A DNA stretch of 64,000 nt from Lysobacter enzymogenes. Its GTDB lineage: Bacteria > Pseudomonadota > Gammaproteobacteria > Xanthomonadales > Xanthomonadaceae. The number at the start of each line of letters is the position of its first letter. The stretch's first letter is position 1. The position numbers and the translations under genes are program-made. Positions 1 through 9,099 of the stretch are shown here, in pieces. The notes under the pieces are model-generated. The model ran no database searches. It was given only the letters and a program-made list of their open reading frames with translations, and was not told the origin of the DNA. The DNA lies in contig NZ_FNOG01000012.1 in the NCBI RefSeq assembly GCF_900106525.1, positions 1 through 64,000 of the forward strand. The letters are read 5' to 3'.

Positions 1-265
1 TAGGGGTCGGAGCTTGCGCCGGGATGCGCCACACAGGCCATCCATGGCCTGGGTGGCGCACGGCGCGCGTCCTGCGCGCCGCCCTCCGGGTCTCTGTTTG
101 CCTGTGGCGAGTTCGGGGCGGCCGGGGGAGCGAAGAGCCACAGCAACAGCGACTTGCTGAAGGTGGGTGGGGCGAAAACTGGCCGGCCATGCGCCCGCCG
201 GCTGCGATTTAAATCTGGATCCCTGAGTTCGCAAAGACGAAAGCGGCTGCGCGAAACCGCCCCAC
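1..265. other. Intergenic stretch at the window edge
   Basis: No convincing gene is seen here. Short open frames on the plus strand have an Arg/Trp/Gly-rich composition typical of random GC-rich sequence. The only clear structure is the palindrome at 25-60, listed separately. A gene ending just outside the window cannot be excluded. Confidence 0.4.
25..60. repeat. Long imperfect palindrome around CCATCCATGG
   Basis: Two 17-18 bp arms (TGCGCCAC-A-CAGGCCAT and ATGGCCTG-G-GTGGCGCA) meet at a two-base centre and are complementary apart from one mismatch. It would form a very stable hairpin or cruciform in either strand. No T-run follows, so it is not a standard terminator. It looks like a copy of a dispersed intergenic repeat, but no second copy was found in this window. 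Confidence 0.6.
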
Positions 266-299
266 AAAAAACGAACGCCCGCATCGCGCGGGCGTTCGT
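266..299 (-). terminator. Rho-independent terminator of the endonuclease gene
   Basis: A perfect 11-bp stem (271-281 with 289-299) and a 7-base loop are followed, on the minus strand, by six T residues. It lies about 75 bases after the stop of the endonuclease I gene and in the same direction. Confidence 0.85.
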
Positions 300-373
300 G
301 TTCAACATCGATTTGCGATCAACCGGTCCGCGATCGACTCACCATCAATCGCCCCGCAAACCGCACCAACCGA

Positions 374-2209
374 TCAGGGAATCAACTGGCAGTTCGCCGG
401 CTTGGCCGAGGTGAACAGCGACGAGGTCGCCCACTCCGGATGGTCGATGAACGGGTTGCGGTTGCCCTGGAAGCTGAAGATCACCTCGTTGCGCGCCTTC
501 TCCGCCGCGTCCGGCGGGTCGGCCTGGTGCCACTGCAGCAGGGTGCTGAGCAGGCCCATGTAGGCCGGCGAGGACGAGGTGATGACGATCTTGCTGCGGT
601 CGTCGGTGAGCTCCAGGTCCGGCTCGCCCTGCCCGGTGTTGGCGTCGTTGCCGCCTTCGTAGCGGATCGCCATGTACATCACCGCGCGCGCCATGTCGCC
701 CTTGCGATGGCCCCACACCTCGAACGAACCGGCGTTGCCGTCGGGCGTCTTGAACCAGTTCGAATTGCCCGGGTACGCGCCGCTGCCGCCGCCGTAGCCG
801 CCGTTGGCTTCGGTGACGCGCTCGCCGCAGCCGCCGCTCAGCGAGCAGTTGGCGTAGGGCTTGTTGCCGCGGTCGGCGTTGTAGGCCGAGTCGGTCAGGT
901 ACAGCATGTGGGTGTCGGTGTACGGCGCGTTCGGCAGGCCCTTGTTGCCGGTGGCGGTGCCGAAGCCCAGCGAGTTCGGCCAGGTGTGCTCGCGGTTGTA
1001 CTTCAGGCCGCTGCCGCTGCCGGCGCGGTCGGTGACCTTGACGAAGCTGCGGTTGCGGTAGGCGTCGAGGATGCGGCCGGAGTTGTTGGGATCCTCGTCG
1101 GCGATCTCCAGGATGCTCCAGGTGTTGGTGGTGCCGCCGCTGTACGGATAGACCGTGTGGCCCTTGATCGTCTCGTGCAGCGAGCAGCGCAACTGGCTGG
1201 CGCTGGAGGTGTTGACGTGGCTGTAGTAGCCCGTCGGCGTGCCGCCGCCACCGCCGGCGACGCTGAAGTTGACCACGGTGTTGGCGGCCGGCGCGAGGCC
1301 GCCGCTGTCGGTCACCTTGCTCGCCACCACGGTGAAGGTGCAGGCCTCGCCGGCGTGCAGCGCGGTGCCGGTGGACGCGGTGACGTTGGTGCCGCTGGCC
1401 GGGTAGGACAGGGTCACCGCGCCGGAGGTCGCGCATTGCAGGGTCAGCGCGCCGGCGGCGAGGTTCACCGCTTCGCTGAAGACGACCGACAGGTCGCCGG
1501 CGGCGGGGAAGGTGGTGGCGCCGGCGGCGGGCACGGTCGAGGCCACGCTCGGCGGCGTGTTGGCCGGCGCGCCGCTGAAGGTCTGGCCGTTGTTGCAGGC
1601 GCCGAAGGTCTGGGCGGCGGAGTTCTGCCAGCTGAAGTTCGAATACTGGCTGCCGCTACCCGACAGCTGCAGCGAGGTGCCGGCGGCGGTCGAGCCGGAT
1701 TCGGACACCGGCAGGTTGACGCTGGTCTTGCCCGAGGCGGCGCCGCCGCTGGCGGTGATCTGGCCTTCGTAGCTGAGGAACTGGACCACGTTGCCGGCGC
1801 CGTCGACCAGGGCGAAGCCGTCGTTCGGGCCGTTCTGCAGGCCGTTGGTGGGGTAGCTCACGGTGGCGATGCGCACCGTGCCGCCGCAGGTCACCAGGCT
1901 GCCGGCCGGGACCGGGTCGCTGTCGTATTGCACCGCCGCCGACGGGGTGGCGCCGTTGTACAGCACGATGCGGTAGTCGCTGAGGGTTTCGCCGGCGGTG
2001 GCCACGACCTCGATGCGCTCGCCGACGTCGCCGGAAGAGGTCGCGTCGTCGTAATGGAATTCGTTGACGAACACCGCCGCCGACGCCATCGACGGCAACA
2101 GCGCGGCGATCGCCAGCGAGAGAACGCCGGCGCGGCGCGCGAAAACATTACGCACGGATACGGCGCGCACGGACACAGCGAGGGAACAGCCAGAAACTGA
2201 CTTGCGCAT
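374..2209 (-). CDS. Secreted endonuclease I family protein with lamin-tail-like and Ig-like domains
   Basis: The protein has 611 residues. Residues 1-44 form a signal peptide with a long basic N-region ending in SMASA. Residues about 45-205 resemble a lamin-tail domain (starts AVFVNEFHYDD), and about 218-318 a bacterial Ig-like domain with the typical NTPPSVASTVPA opening. From about 325 onward is an endonuclease I (EndA/NucM) domain with the metal-site signature NREHTWPNS at 405-413 (His408). Family members degrade DNA and RNA non-specifically outside the cell; here the product is probably secreted for nutrient scavenging or matrix breakdown. The start at 2209 is chosen because AAGGAG sits 7 bases upstream; a longer frame runs upstream but lacks support. 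The gene is monocistronic with its own terminator. Domain limits are approximate. Confidence 0.88.
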   Translation of the reverse strand: MRKSVSGCSLAVSVRAVSVRNVFARRAGVLSLAIAALLPSMASAAVFVNEFHYDDATSSGDVGERIEVVATAGETLSDYRIVLYNGATPSAAVQYDSDPVPAGSLVTCGGTVRIATVSYPTNGLQNGPNDGFALVDGAGNVVQFLSYEGQITASGGAASGKTSVNLPVSESGSTAAGTSLQLSGSGSQYSNFSWQNSAAQTFGACNNGQTFSGAPANTPPSVASTVPAAGATTFPAAGDLSVVFSEAVNLAAGALTLQCATSGAVTLSYPASGTNVTASTGTALHAGEACTFTVVASKVTDSGGLAPAANTVVNFSVAGGGGGTPTGYYSHVNTSSASQLRCSLHETIKGHTVYPYSGGTTNTWSILEIADEDPNNSGRILDAYRNRSFVKVTDRAGSGSGLKYNREHTWPNSLGFGTATGNKGLPNAPYTDTHMLYLTDSAYNADRGNKPYANCSLSGGCGERVTEANGGYGGGSGAYPGNSNWFKTPDGNAGSFEVWGHRKGDMARAVMYMAIRYEGGNDANTGQGEPDLELTDDRSKIVITSSSPAYMGLLSTLLQWHQADPPDAAEKARNEVIFSFQGNRNPFIDHPEWATSSLFTSAKPANCQLIP

Positions 2210-2429
2210 CAAACGGCTCCTTGTGGATGGCGCCGGGCGGCCGCGTGCGGAACGCGGCGGCGCATCGGCGGGGGAAGACGCGCCCTCCCCAGGACGCGCG
2301 TTCGAGTCTAGAGGGCCTTTGTGACACCGCCCGCGACCGGCGGCCAGGGCCGGACGGGAAAAACGCGACCCGGGTCGCGCAATGGCGAATCGGCCTGCGA
2401 CCGCGGGCACGGCCCGCGCGCGCCGGCGG

Positions 2430-2840
2430 TCACGCGCCGCCGCGGGCCTTGCCCAGCGCGCGGCTGCGGCCGGTGCGCGACTGCGCCAGTTGCTCGGCGA
2501 TTTCCACCAGCGGCACCCGCGCCCGCGCCGGCGCTTCGCGGAACGCGGCGATCAGGCGCAGCTCCAGCGAGTCGTCGACCAACAGCGCGTCGGCGGCGGC
2601 GACCGAATCCATCGCCGTGTCCTGCGACAGGTTCATGCGCCCGCGGCCGGTGGCCAGCCACTCGAACTGCACGCCGGTGGCGAGCGCGACTTCGCGCAGG
2701 TGGGCGACGTTGGGCGACTTGCCCTGGGTCGATTCCCAGTGCCCGACCGCACTGCGCTGGACCCCGACCGCGGCGCCGAGCGCGGCCTGCGACAGGCCGG
2801 CGTGGCGGCGCGCCAGGCGGATGCGCTGCTGTGGCGTCAT
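2430..2840 (-). CDS. XRE-family transcriptional regulator
   Basis: A 136-residue protein with a Cro/C1-type helix-turn-helix at about residues 3-60 (QQRIRLARRHAGLSQAALG, then QRSAVGHWEST). The remaining half is charged and has no recognised domain. AGGAGG lies four bases before the ATG, a strong ribosome site. The gene runs in the same direction as the endonuclease gene, 220 bases upstream of its start, so cotranscription is possible but unproven. The function is DNA binding; target and ligand are unknown. Similar stand-alone regulators are common as phage remnants or local regulators, but nothing phage-like is nearby. Confidence 0.8.
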   Translation of the reverse strand: MTPQQRIRLARRHAGLSQAALGAAVGVQRSAVGHWESTQGKSPNVAHLREVALATGVQFEWLATGRGRMNLSQDTAMDSVAAADALLVDDSLELRLIAAFREAPARARVPLVEIAEQLAQSRTGRSRALGKARGGA

Positions 2841-3049
2841 GTGACCTCCTGCTCATAAATTCCAGGGGTTTTTGCCATGTGCTACCAATCCTCGCCAGGT
2901 GAGCGATAGACGCCGGAGCCTGTGCGCTTTCGCTGTCGTCGCGACGGAAGCGATCCAATGATTGCAACAGCTTGCCGGATCGAACAAGTGTTCGAGCGAC
3001 CGGAAGTAGCCTGGATGGGCGAATCGGCGAGTAGCAAGTGTAAAAGGGA

Positions 3050-3192
3050 GTTCGGAAGATGGCTCCACGCTGATACGGACGTCGGCTAACGACACGACGT
3101 CGGTTCGGGGGAAAGGGCGCGGGATAGCGCCATGCGTAGGACGGCCATCTCCGCACCAAAGAGCGCGTTCCACGGGACGCGCTCTTTTCTTT
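3050..3192 (+). ncRNA. Possible small RNA ending in a strong terminator
   Basis: The gap 2841-3324 has no plausible protein gene. On the plus strand it contains three hairpins in a row: GACGTCG/CGACGTC (about 3077-3100), GGCGC/GCGCC with loop GGGATA (about 3116-3131), and an 11-bp stem (3158-3168 with 3177-3187) followed by TTTTCTTTT. The last is a textbook Rho-independent terminator with no upstream plus-strand gene. That makes a transcript of roughly 140 bases the simplest explanation. The 5' end is a guess: TAAAAG at 3041-3046 could be a -10 box, but no good -35 is seen. GGA trinucleotides are frequent (about nine between 3001 and 3180), one in a hairpin loop. No known RNA family was recognised. 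Confidence 0.4.
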
Positions 3193-3324
3193 TGTGCGTT
3201 TGTTTTGTGCGGTCGTCGCTAGCGGCGAAAGGCCTCAAGCCCAAACGCCGCGCCGCTTGCGAAGGCCGGCGCGAACGCTCGCAGCGTCAGGCACGATGCG
3301 TGCGTTGCGCGTCGCGAACGTCCC

Positions 3325-3696
3325 TCACTCCAGCGGCCGCAACTGCTCGGCGAGCGAGCGGGTCTTGTCGGTGACTTCATCGCCGGTGTGCTGGGTGCTC
3401 TTGCGTTCGATCAGCAGCAGGTGGCATTCCTCGTCGGCGACCGGATTGTGGCGCACGCCCTTGGGCACGACGAACAGCTCGCCTTCGCCGAGTTCGACCG
3501 TGCGCGCTTCCATCTCGATGCGCAGCCGGCCCTTGAGCACATAGAACAACTCGTCCTCGTCGGCGTGCGCGTGCCAGGCCAGGGTGCCGTGCACGCGCGC
3601 GACCTTGACGTAGGCATCGTCGACTTCGGCGACGACGCGCGGCGACCACAGTTCGGCCAGCGCAGCGGCGATGCGGGCGGGGGAGGCGACGGACAT
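3325..3696 (-). CDS. Cupin-domain protein
   Basis: A 123-residue single-domain cupin. The metal-binding pattern is visible as HAHADEDE (residues about 42-49) followed by GELFVVPKGVRHNP (about 72-85), the two classic cupin motifs. Such small cupins bind a metal and often a small carboxylate or sugar; the substrate here is unknown. AGGA stands 8 bases before the ATG at 3696, which excludes the much longer frame that reads on upstream. The C-terminal tail (from STQHTGDEVTD) is polar and may be flexible. It is isolated, with a repeat upstream. Confidence 0.78.
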   Translation of the reverse strand: MSVASPARIAAALAELWSPRVVAEVDDAYVKVARVHGTLAWHAHADEDELFYVLKGRLRIEMEARTVELGEGELFVVPKGVRHNPVADEECHLLLIERKSTQHTGDEVTDKTRSLAEQLRPLE

Positions 3697-3760
3697 GGCG
3701 ATTCCTGGCGGCGGCTGAGGCGATGTAATACCACGGCCGCGACGCAATCGCGCCCGCCCC

Positions 3761-3898
3761 CTGTAGGAGCGACGCGAGTCGCGACCGCGCCGCTGCATGC
3801 GCCGGCGCAACCGATCGAAGGTCCGGATGTTCGCGCGCACGGGAAGCGCGGCGCCGGTGTGTGCGGTGGCGCGGTCGCGACTTGCGTCGCTCCTACAG
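3761..3898. repeat. Pair of inverted REP-like elements
   Basis: A CTGTAGGAGCGACGCGAGTC... unit at about 3761-3793 and its inverted counterpart at about 3863-3898 (ending ...CGCTCCTACAG) face each other across roughly 70 bases. The same core recurs at 26420-26516 and 41851-41937. Such paired palindromes are typical of REP elements mobilised by RAYT transposases in this bacterial group; no such transposase is in the window. Confidence 0.75.
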
Positions 3899-3917
3899 TC
3901 GCTTCCTGCAGGGGCGG

Positions 3918-4172
3918 TTATGGCTGCGCGTCGAGCCAGGCGCGCAGCTGCGGATCGCGCAGCTCCATCACCTCGAACAGGCCCAGCGCGCGCAGCGCCG
4001 GCAGCAGTTCGCGGGTGTCGCGTTCGGCCTGCGCGCGCGCCGGCGCCGGCGCGGCCGGGTCGGCGAGCACGCGCGCGTTGGCCAGGAACGCGGCGACCGA
4101 GCCCTTGCGGGCGACGACCTCGCCGATGCGGACTTCGTTGCGGTGATCGGGAAGAACGTCCTGGGCGCGCAT
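3918..4172 (-). CDS. Small protein of unknown function
   Basis: An 84-residue protein starting MRAQDVLPDHRNEVRIGEVV. It is predicted soluble: no signal peptide, no membrane segment, mostly helical and rich in Ala, Arg and Leu, ending LRAWLDAQP. No family is recognised. The ATG at 4172 is preceded by AGGA at suitable spacing; an upstream extension in the same frame has a random Arg-rich composition and is rejected. It is transcribed away from the AraC-type regulator starting at 4270, so the two may share a control region. That neighbour is the only hint about its role. Confidence 0.6.
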   Translation of the reverse strand: MRAQDVLPDHRNEVRIGEVVARKGSVAAFLANARVLADPAAPAPARAQAERDTRELLPALRALGLFEVMELRDPQLRAWLDAQP

Positions 4173-4269
4173 GCGGCGGTTCCTGTGGCGGTTGAGGTGA
4201 ATGCCATGCTGGGCCGCGCGCGCCGGCTCTGCTACGTTGCCGCGGCCATCCGCTATCGCGTTGCGGCCA

Positions 4270-5085
4270 ATGTCCGACCCTTTGCTGGCGCGCGCCCGCC
4301 TGGACGCCGCCGATGCGCCGTTCGTCCTCGCCGTGAGCCTGCGCGCGCCCGGCGTGCGCGACACGCCCGAGCACGCCCACGCGCGCGGCCAACTGTTCGG
4401 CGCCTACCGCGGCCTGCTCAGCGTCGGCACCGGCCGCGGCCGCTGGCTGGTGCCGGCCAGCGACGCGGTGTGGGTGCCGCCGCACCAGCCGCATTCGCTG
4501 CGCTCGCACGGCGCCGGCTTCAGCGGCTGGAGCGTCTACGTGGCCGAAGCCGACTGCGCGGCGCTGCCGGCCCAGCCCTGCGCGCTGACGGTGTCGCCGT
4601 TGCTGCGCGAGGCGGTGGCGCGCGCGGCCGGCTGGCCGGCGGGCAAGGCGCTGGACCCGGCGCAGGCGCGGCTGGCGCGGGTGCTGCTGGACGAGATCGC
4701 CCTGGCCTGCGCCGACGACCGCCGCCCCGACCGCCTGGGCCTGCCGCTGCCGCAGGACCCGCGCCTGCTGCGCATCGCCCGCGCCCTGGCCGACGCGCCG
4801 CAGGACGACCGCGGCCTGGCCGCCTGGGCCGACTGGGCGCACCTGTCCGAGCGCAGCCTGAGCCGCCGCTTCGCCCGCGAGACCGGCTACAGCCTGCTGC
4901 AATGGCGCCAGCGCGCGCGCCTGCTGCAGGCGCTGGAGCGGCTGGCGGCCGGGGAGGCGGTGACGACGGTGGCGCTGGCTTTGGGCTACGACAGCGTCAG
5001 CGCGTTCACGGCGATGTTCCGCCGCCACCTCGGCGCGGCGCCGAGCCGCTACCTGCGCGGGCCGCAGGACGGTGCGACGGACTGA
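4270..5085 (+). CDS. AraC-family transcriptional regulator with cupin-like sensor
   Basis: A 271-residue protein. The N-terminal half resembles the small-ligand beta-barrel of AraC regulators (HAHARGQLFGAYRGLLSV, WLVPASDAVWVPPHQPHSL). The C-terminal roughly 100 residues carry the double helix-turn-helix, with the second-helix signature ALGYDSVSAFTAMFRRHLGAAPSRY characteristic of the family. The layout fits the NimR/YdeC-like subgroup, which often represses a neighbouring transporter. No transporter is adjacent; the divergent gene encodes an 84-residue unknown protein. The start at MSDPLL (4270) is preferred to an upstream ATG at 4201 because the extra residues do not fit the family. Confidence 0.82.
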   Translation: MSDPLLARARLDAADAPFVLAVSLRAPGVRDTPEHAHARGQLFGAYRGLLSVGTGRGRWLVPASDAVWVPPHQPHSLRSHGAGFSGWSVYVAEADCAALPAQPCALTVSPLLREAVARAAGWPAGKALDPAQARLARVLLDEIALACADDRRPDRLGLPLPQDPRLLRIARALADAPQDDRGLAAWADWAHLSERSLSRRFARETGYSLLQWRQRARLLQALERLAAGEAVTTVALALGYDSVSAFTAMFRRHLGAAPSRYLRGPQDGATD

Positions 5086-5110
5086 GGTCGGCGAGGGGGG
5101 CGGGCGGCTC

Positions 5111-5215
5111 TTGTAGGAGGGCCTTCAGGCCTCAGGCCTTCCGGCCCGATCGCGGCGAACCGACCGAAAGGCCTCGGGCCTGAAGGCCCTCCCGCAACGT
5201 CCGCAGGCCCTCCCA
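5111..5215. repeat. Palindromic repeat, GGGCCTTCAGGCC type
   Basis: TTGTAGGAGGGCCTTCAGGCC (5111-5131) is mirrored by GGGCCTGAAGGCCCTCCCGC (about 5176-5195), with further GGCCT fragments between and after. It is related in sequence to the tandem units at 23341-23510. It lies between the AraC-type gene and the groES promoter, and may help end transcription of the former. Confidence 0.65.
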
Positions 5216-5293
5216 CTAGGCCTGGAGGCCCGGCCACAACCAGGCCCCGCGCCGACGCCTGTCACCGATCCGGCGCAGGATTGCCCCGGCCCC

Positions 5294-5321
5294 CTTGAAA
5301 GCCGTCCGGGGCGCCCTATCT
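5294..5321 (+). promoter_or_regulatory. Sigma32-like heat-shock promoter of groESL
   Basis: CTTGAAA (5294-5300), a 13-base spacer, then GCCCTATCT (5313-5321) match the heat-shock sigma factor consensus (CTTGAA / CCCCATnT) closely. It lies about 115 bases before groES and upstream of the CIRCE element, so the operator would be in the transcribed leader. The match is by eye; no transcript start is known. Confidence 0.6.
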
Positions 5322-5363
5322 CCGATCAGGTCCCGGCTCAGTCGGGCGCTTTCGTCCCCGGCA

Positions 5364-5390
5364 TTGGCACTCGCCGGGTCCGACTGCTAA
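5364..5390 (+). promoter_or_regulatory. CIRCE operator (HrcA binding site)
   Basis: TTGGCACTC-N9-GACTGCTAA matches the CIRCE inverted repeat TTAGCACTC-N9-GAGTGCTAA with one change in each arm and the exact spacing. HrcA bound here represses groESL until heat shock. Combined with the sigma32-like promoter upstream, this implies dual negative and positive heat control, as known for groESL in Xanthomonas relatives. Confidence 0.85.
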
Positions 5391-5436
5391 AATTCCCGTT
5401 CTTTATCCGCCAATTCAATTACTTACAGAGGTCGCC

Positions 5437-5724
5437 ATGAATCTCAAGCCGCTCCACGACCGCGTTGTCGTCAAGCCCATCGAAGCCGACGAAGTCTCCG
5501 CCGGCGGGATCATCATCCCGGACGCCGCGAAGGAAAAGTCGACCAAGGGCGAAGTCGTCGCCGTCGGTCCGGGCAAGGCGCTGGACAACGGCAGCGTGCG
5601 CGCGCCGCAGCTGAAGGTCGGCGACAAGGTCATCTACGGCCAGTACGCGGGCAGCAGCTACAAGCAGGACGGCATCGAATACAAGGTCCTGCGCGAAGAC
5701 GACGTCCTGGCGATCGTGGGCTGA
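5437..5724 (+). CDS. groES: Co-chaperonin GroES
   Basis: A 95-residue 10-kDa chaperonin of the usual length. It starts [20 protein letters not shown] and contains the mobile-loop region ([20 protein letters not shown]) that docks on GroEL, and the C-terminal end [12 protein letters not shown]. It caps the GroEL cavity during ATP-driven folding in the cytoplasm. AGAGG lies just before the ATG. It is the first gene of the groES-groEL operon, 113 bases ahead of groEL, downstream of a CIRCE element and a heat-shock promoter. Confidence 0.98.
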   Translation: MNLKPLHDRVVVKPIEADEVSAGGIIIPDAAKEKSTKGEVVAVGPGKALDNGSVRAPQLKVGDKVIYGQYAGSSYKQDGIEYKVLREDDVLAIVG

Positions 5725-5768
5725 GAGCCGGCGCCGGCGAATCGGGAAGCGTAGAGCGCTTGCGCTGA

Positions 5769-7478
<1,710 letters not shown>

Positions 7479-7505
7479 TCCGGCCGTTCGCGCTCGCGCG
7501 AACCG

Positions 7506-7537
7506 AAAAAACCCCGCCGCGAGGCGGGGTTTTTTTT
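7506..7537. terminator. Terminator after groEL (works in both directions)
   Basis: Stem CCCCGCC/GGCGGGG (7512-7518 with 7523-7529), loop GCGA, flanked by A6 on the left and T8 on the right. It ends groESL and can also stop the opposing MACPF operon, whose last stop codon is at 7596. Confidence 0.92.
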
Positions 7538-7595
7538 CGCCTGCGCGTCGCGCGTCGCGCGCACGTGCTGCACGCGAAAGCTGCGGATCAGCGGA

Positions 7596-9053
7596 TCACA
7601 GGATCCTGCCGAGCAGATCGCGGTTGAGCGGCGCCACGTAGGCGGCCATGTCCAGCACGGTGTGCGGCTCCAGGGCGCGGGAACCGGCGAATTGCTCGAT
7701 CACGCTGACGCAGCGGTCGCGCTGGCGCGGCGGCAGGAAGCGCAGGATCGGCACCAGCCGGCGATGGCCGATGGTGGCCCACTGCTCCACCGCGTCCAGC
7801 CCGGCCATCCACCGCTTCGCCAGTTCGTCGGTCAGGCCCAGCGCCGGATGCCCGCCGATGGTGTAGATGCTCTGCTTGCGCAATTGGCGGATCTGGCGAT
7901 GGCTCAGCAGTTCCTGGTCGCCGCGGGCATAGCCGATGTCGCCGCTGGCCGGGCCGAAGCGGGTCGGCACGTCCTTGGCGGCGGCGCCGAAGCCGAACCC
8001 CGACAGCAGTTGTTGCTGCTCCTGCAGGTCTTCGCTGACCGTGCTGAGCGTGCGCATGCGGGTGCCGCCGAGCAGCGCCTCGCACGGGAAGAAATAACCG
8101 AACGCGGCGAACACCCGCGTGTGCAGCGCGTTGTACTGGCCGAGCCGGCTGGACTCGGACAGCGCGTCTTCGACCGCTTCGACCAACTCGGGCGCGACGT
8201 CCAGGTCGGTGTCCGGGTCCAGCATCAGCAGCACTTTGGGCACGATCATCTCGTCGGTCAGATGGATCGTGGTGACTTCGTTGCGCCGCAGGCGTTCGAG
8301 GTCGCGGCGGAAATCGGCGGCCACGCCGAAGCCGTTGACGCCGCCGCCGCCGTTGGCGTTGTGGATGCTGCGCGTGTGCAGCTCGTGCAGCACCCGGCTG
8401 GCGGTGGCGCTGATGTTCCAGCGCAAGGTGAAGGCGACCCCACCCGAATGCGGCGGCCGCTGCGGATGCCGATAGACCACCGGCGAACGCGGCGAGCGCG
8501 CGCCGAACAGCGCGTCGCCCGGATTGGCGCCGAAGCGCAGGCCGCGGTCGAGCCGGCGCGCGGCGAACAGCGCCTGCACCGTGGCCAGCGGCAAGGCGGT
8601 GAAATCGTCCGGCGTGCGCACGGTCGCGCCGGCCAGCTGGCTCTGCAAATGCGCCAGCAAGTCGGGCGTTTCGTCGTCGCCGCGCAGTCCCCAGCTCGCT
8701 TCGCCGGGCTGCGCCCGCGGCGCGTCCGGGCGCACGGCGGGACGCGGCGGTGGCCGCTCCGGCACGGGTTCGGGGTCCGGTTCGGGCTCCGGCTCGGGCT
8801 CGGGTTCCGGCTCCGGCTCGGGCGGCGCCGGGCGCACGGCGAGCACGGCATCCTCGCCGATCACTTCCTTGAGCTTGGTGTCGGCCTCGATCGACGGGGC
8901 CATGCGCGCATTGCGGAAACTGAAGCGGTCCTCCGGCGCCATCGCATCCAGCGCCGCGAGTTGTTCGCGCACCCGCTGCAACGAGATGTCCGGTTCCAGG
9001 CGCAGGACCAGGTCGCGGTCGGGCTGGCCGGCGAAGGCGATGGTGACGAGCAT
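7596..9053 (-). CDS. MACPF/perforin-like protein with N-terminal ubiquitin-like domain
   Basis: A 485-residue protein. Residues 1-74 look like a beta-grasp (ubiquitin-like) fold: MLVTIAFAGQ, a helix around SLQRVREQLAAL, then TKLKEVI and a final strand LAVR. Residues about 75-110 are a Pro-Glu repeat linker. The rest fits a MACPF domain: the signature FGYFFPCEALLGG at 318-330 follows the family pattern (aromatic)-G-(T/S)-H-(Y/F)-x6-GG with Tyr and Phe at the T/S and His positions. The later segment YTIGGHPALGLTDELAKRW is typical of the region after the pore-forming core. No signal peptide is present. MACPF proteins assemble into membrane pores; that role is inferred here. GAGGA precedes the ATG. 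It is the last gene of a three-gene operon. A non-lytic MACPF-related role is possible. Confidence 0.75.
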   Translation of the reverse strand: MLVTIAFAGQPDRDLVLRLEPDISLQRVREQLAALDAMAPEDRFSFRNARMAPSIEADTKLKEVIGEDAVLAVRPAPPEPEPEPEPEPEPEPDPEPVPERPPPRPAVRPDAPRAQPGEASWGLRGDDETPDLLAHLQSQLAGATVRTPDDFTALPLATVQALFAARRLDRGLRFGANPGDALFGARSPRSPVVYRHPQRPPHSGGVAFTLRWNISATASRVLHELHTRSIHNANGGGGVNGFGVAADFRRDLERLRRNEVTTIHLTDEMIVPKVLLMLDPDTDLDVAPELVEAVEDALSESSRLGQYNALHTRVFAAFGYFFPCEALLGGTRMRTLSTVSEDLQEQQQLLSGFGFGAAAKDVPTRFGPASGDIGYARGDQELLSHRQIRQLRKQSIYTIGGHPALGLTDELAKRWMAGLDAVEQWATIGHRRLVPILRFLPPRQRDRCVSVIEQFAGSRALEPHTVLDMAAYVAPLNRDLLGRIL

Positions 9054-9099
9054 GCGGAATCCTCGGTGGCGCGGTACGGGAGCTGCGGCGCGCGGCCGC

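Noticed and set aside
440..2200. Long plus-strand open frame opposite the endonuclease gene
   Set aside because: It is Val/Gly/Ala/Arg-rich without domains and arises from the codon bias of the real minus-strand gene, which has a signal peptide, motifs and a ribosome site.
2853..3173. 106-residue minus-strand frame in the small-RNA region
   Set aside because: No ribosome site or domain, and it conflicts with the terminator and hairpins read on the plus strand.
3050..3192. 6S RNA or tmRNA
   Set aside because: The long central-bubble rod of 6S RNA and the tRNA-like ends and peptide tag of tmRNA are not present.
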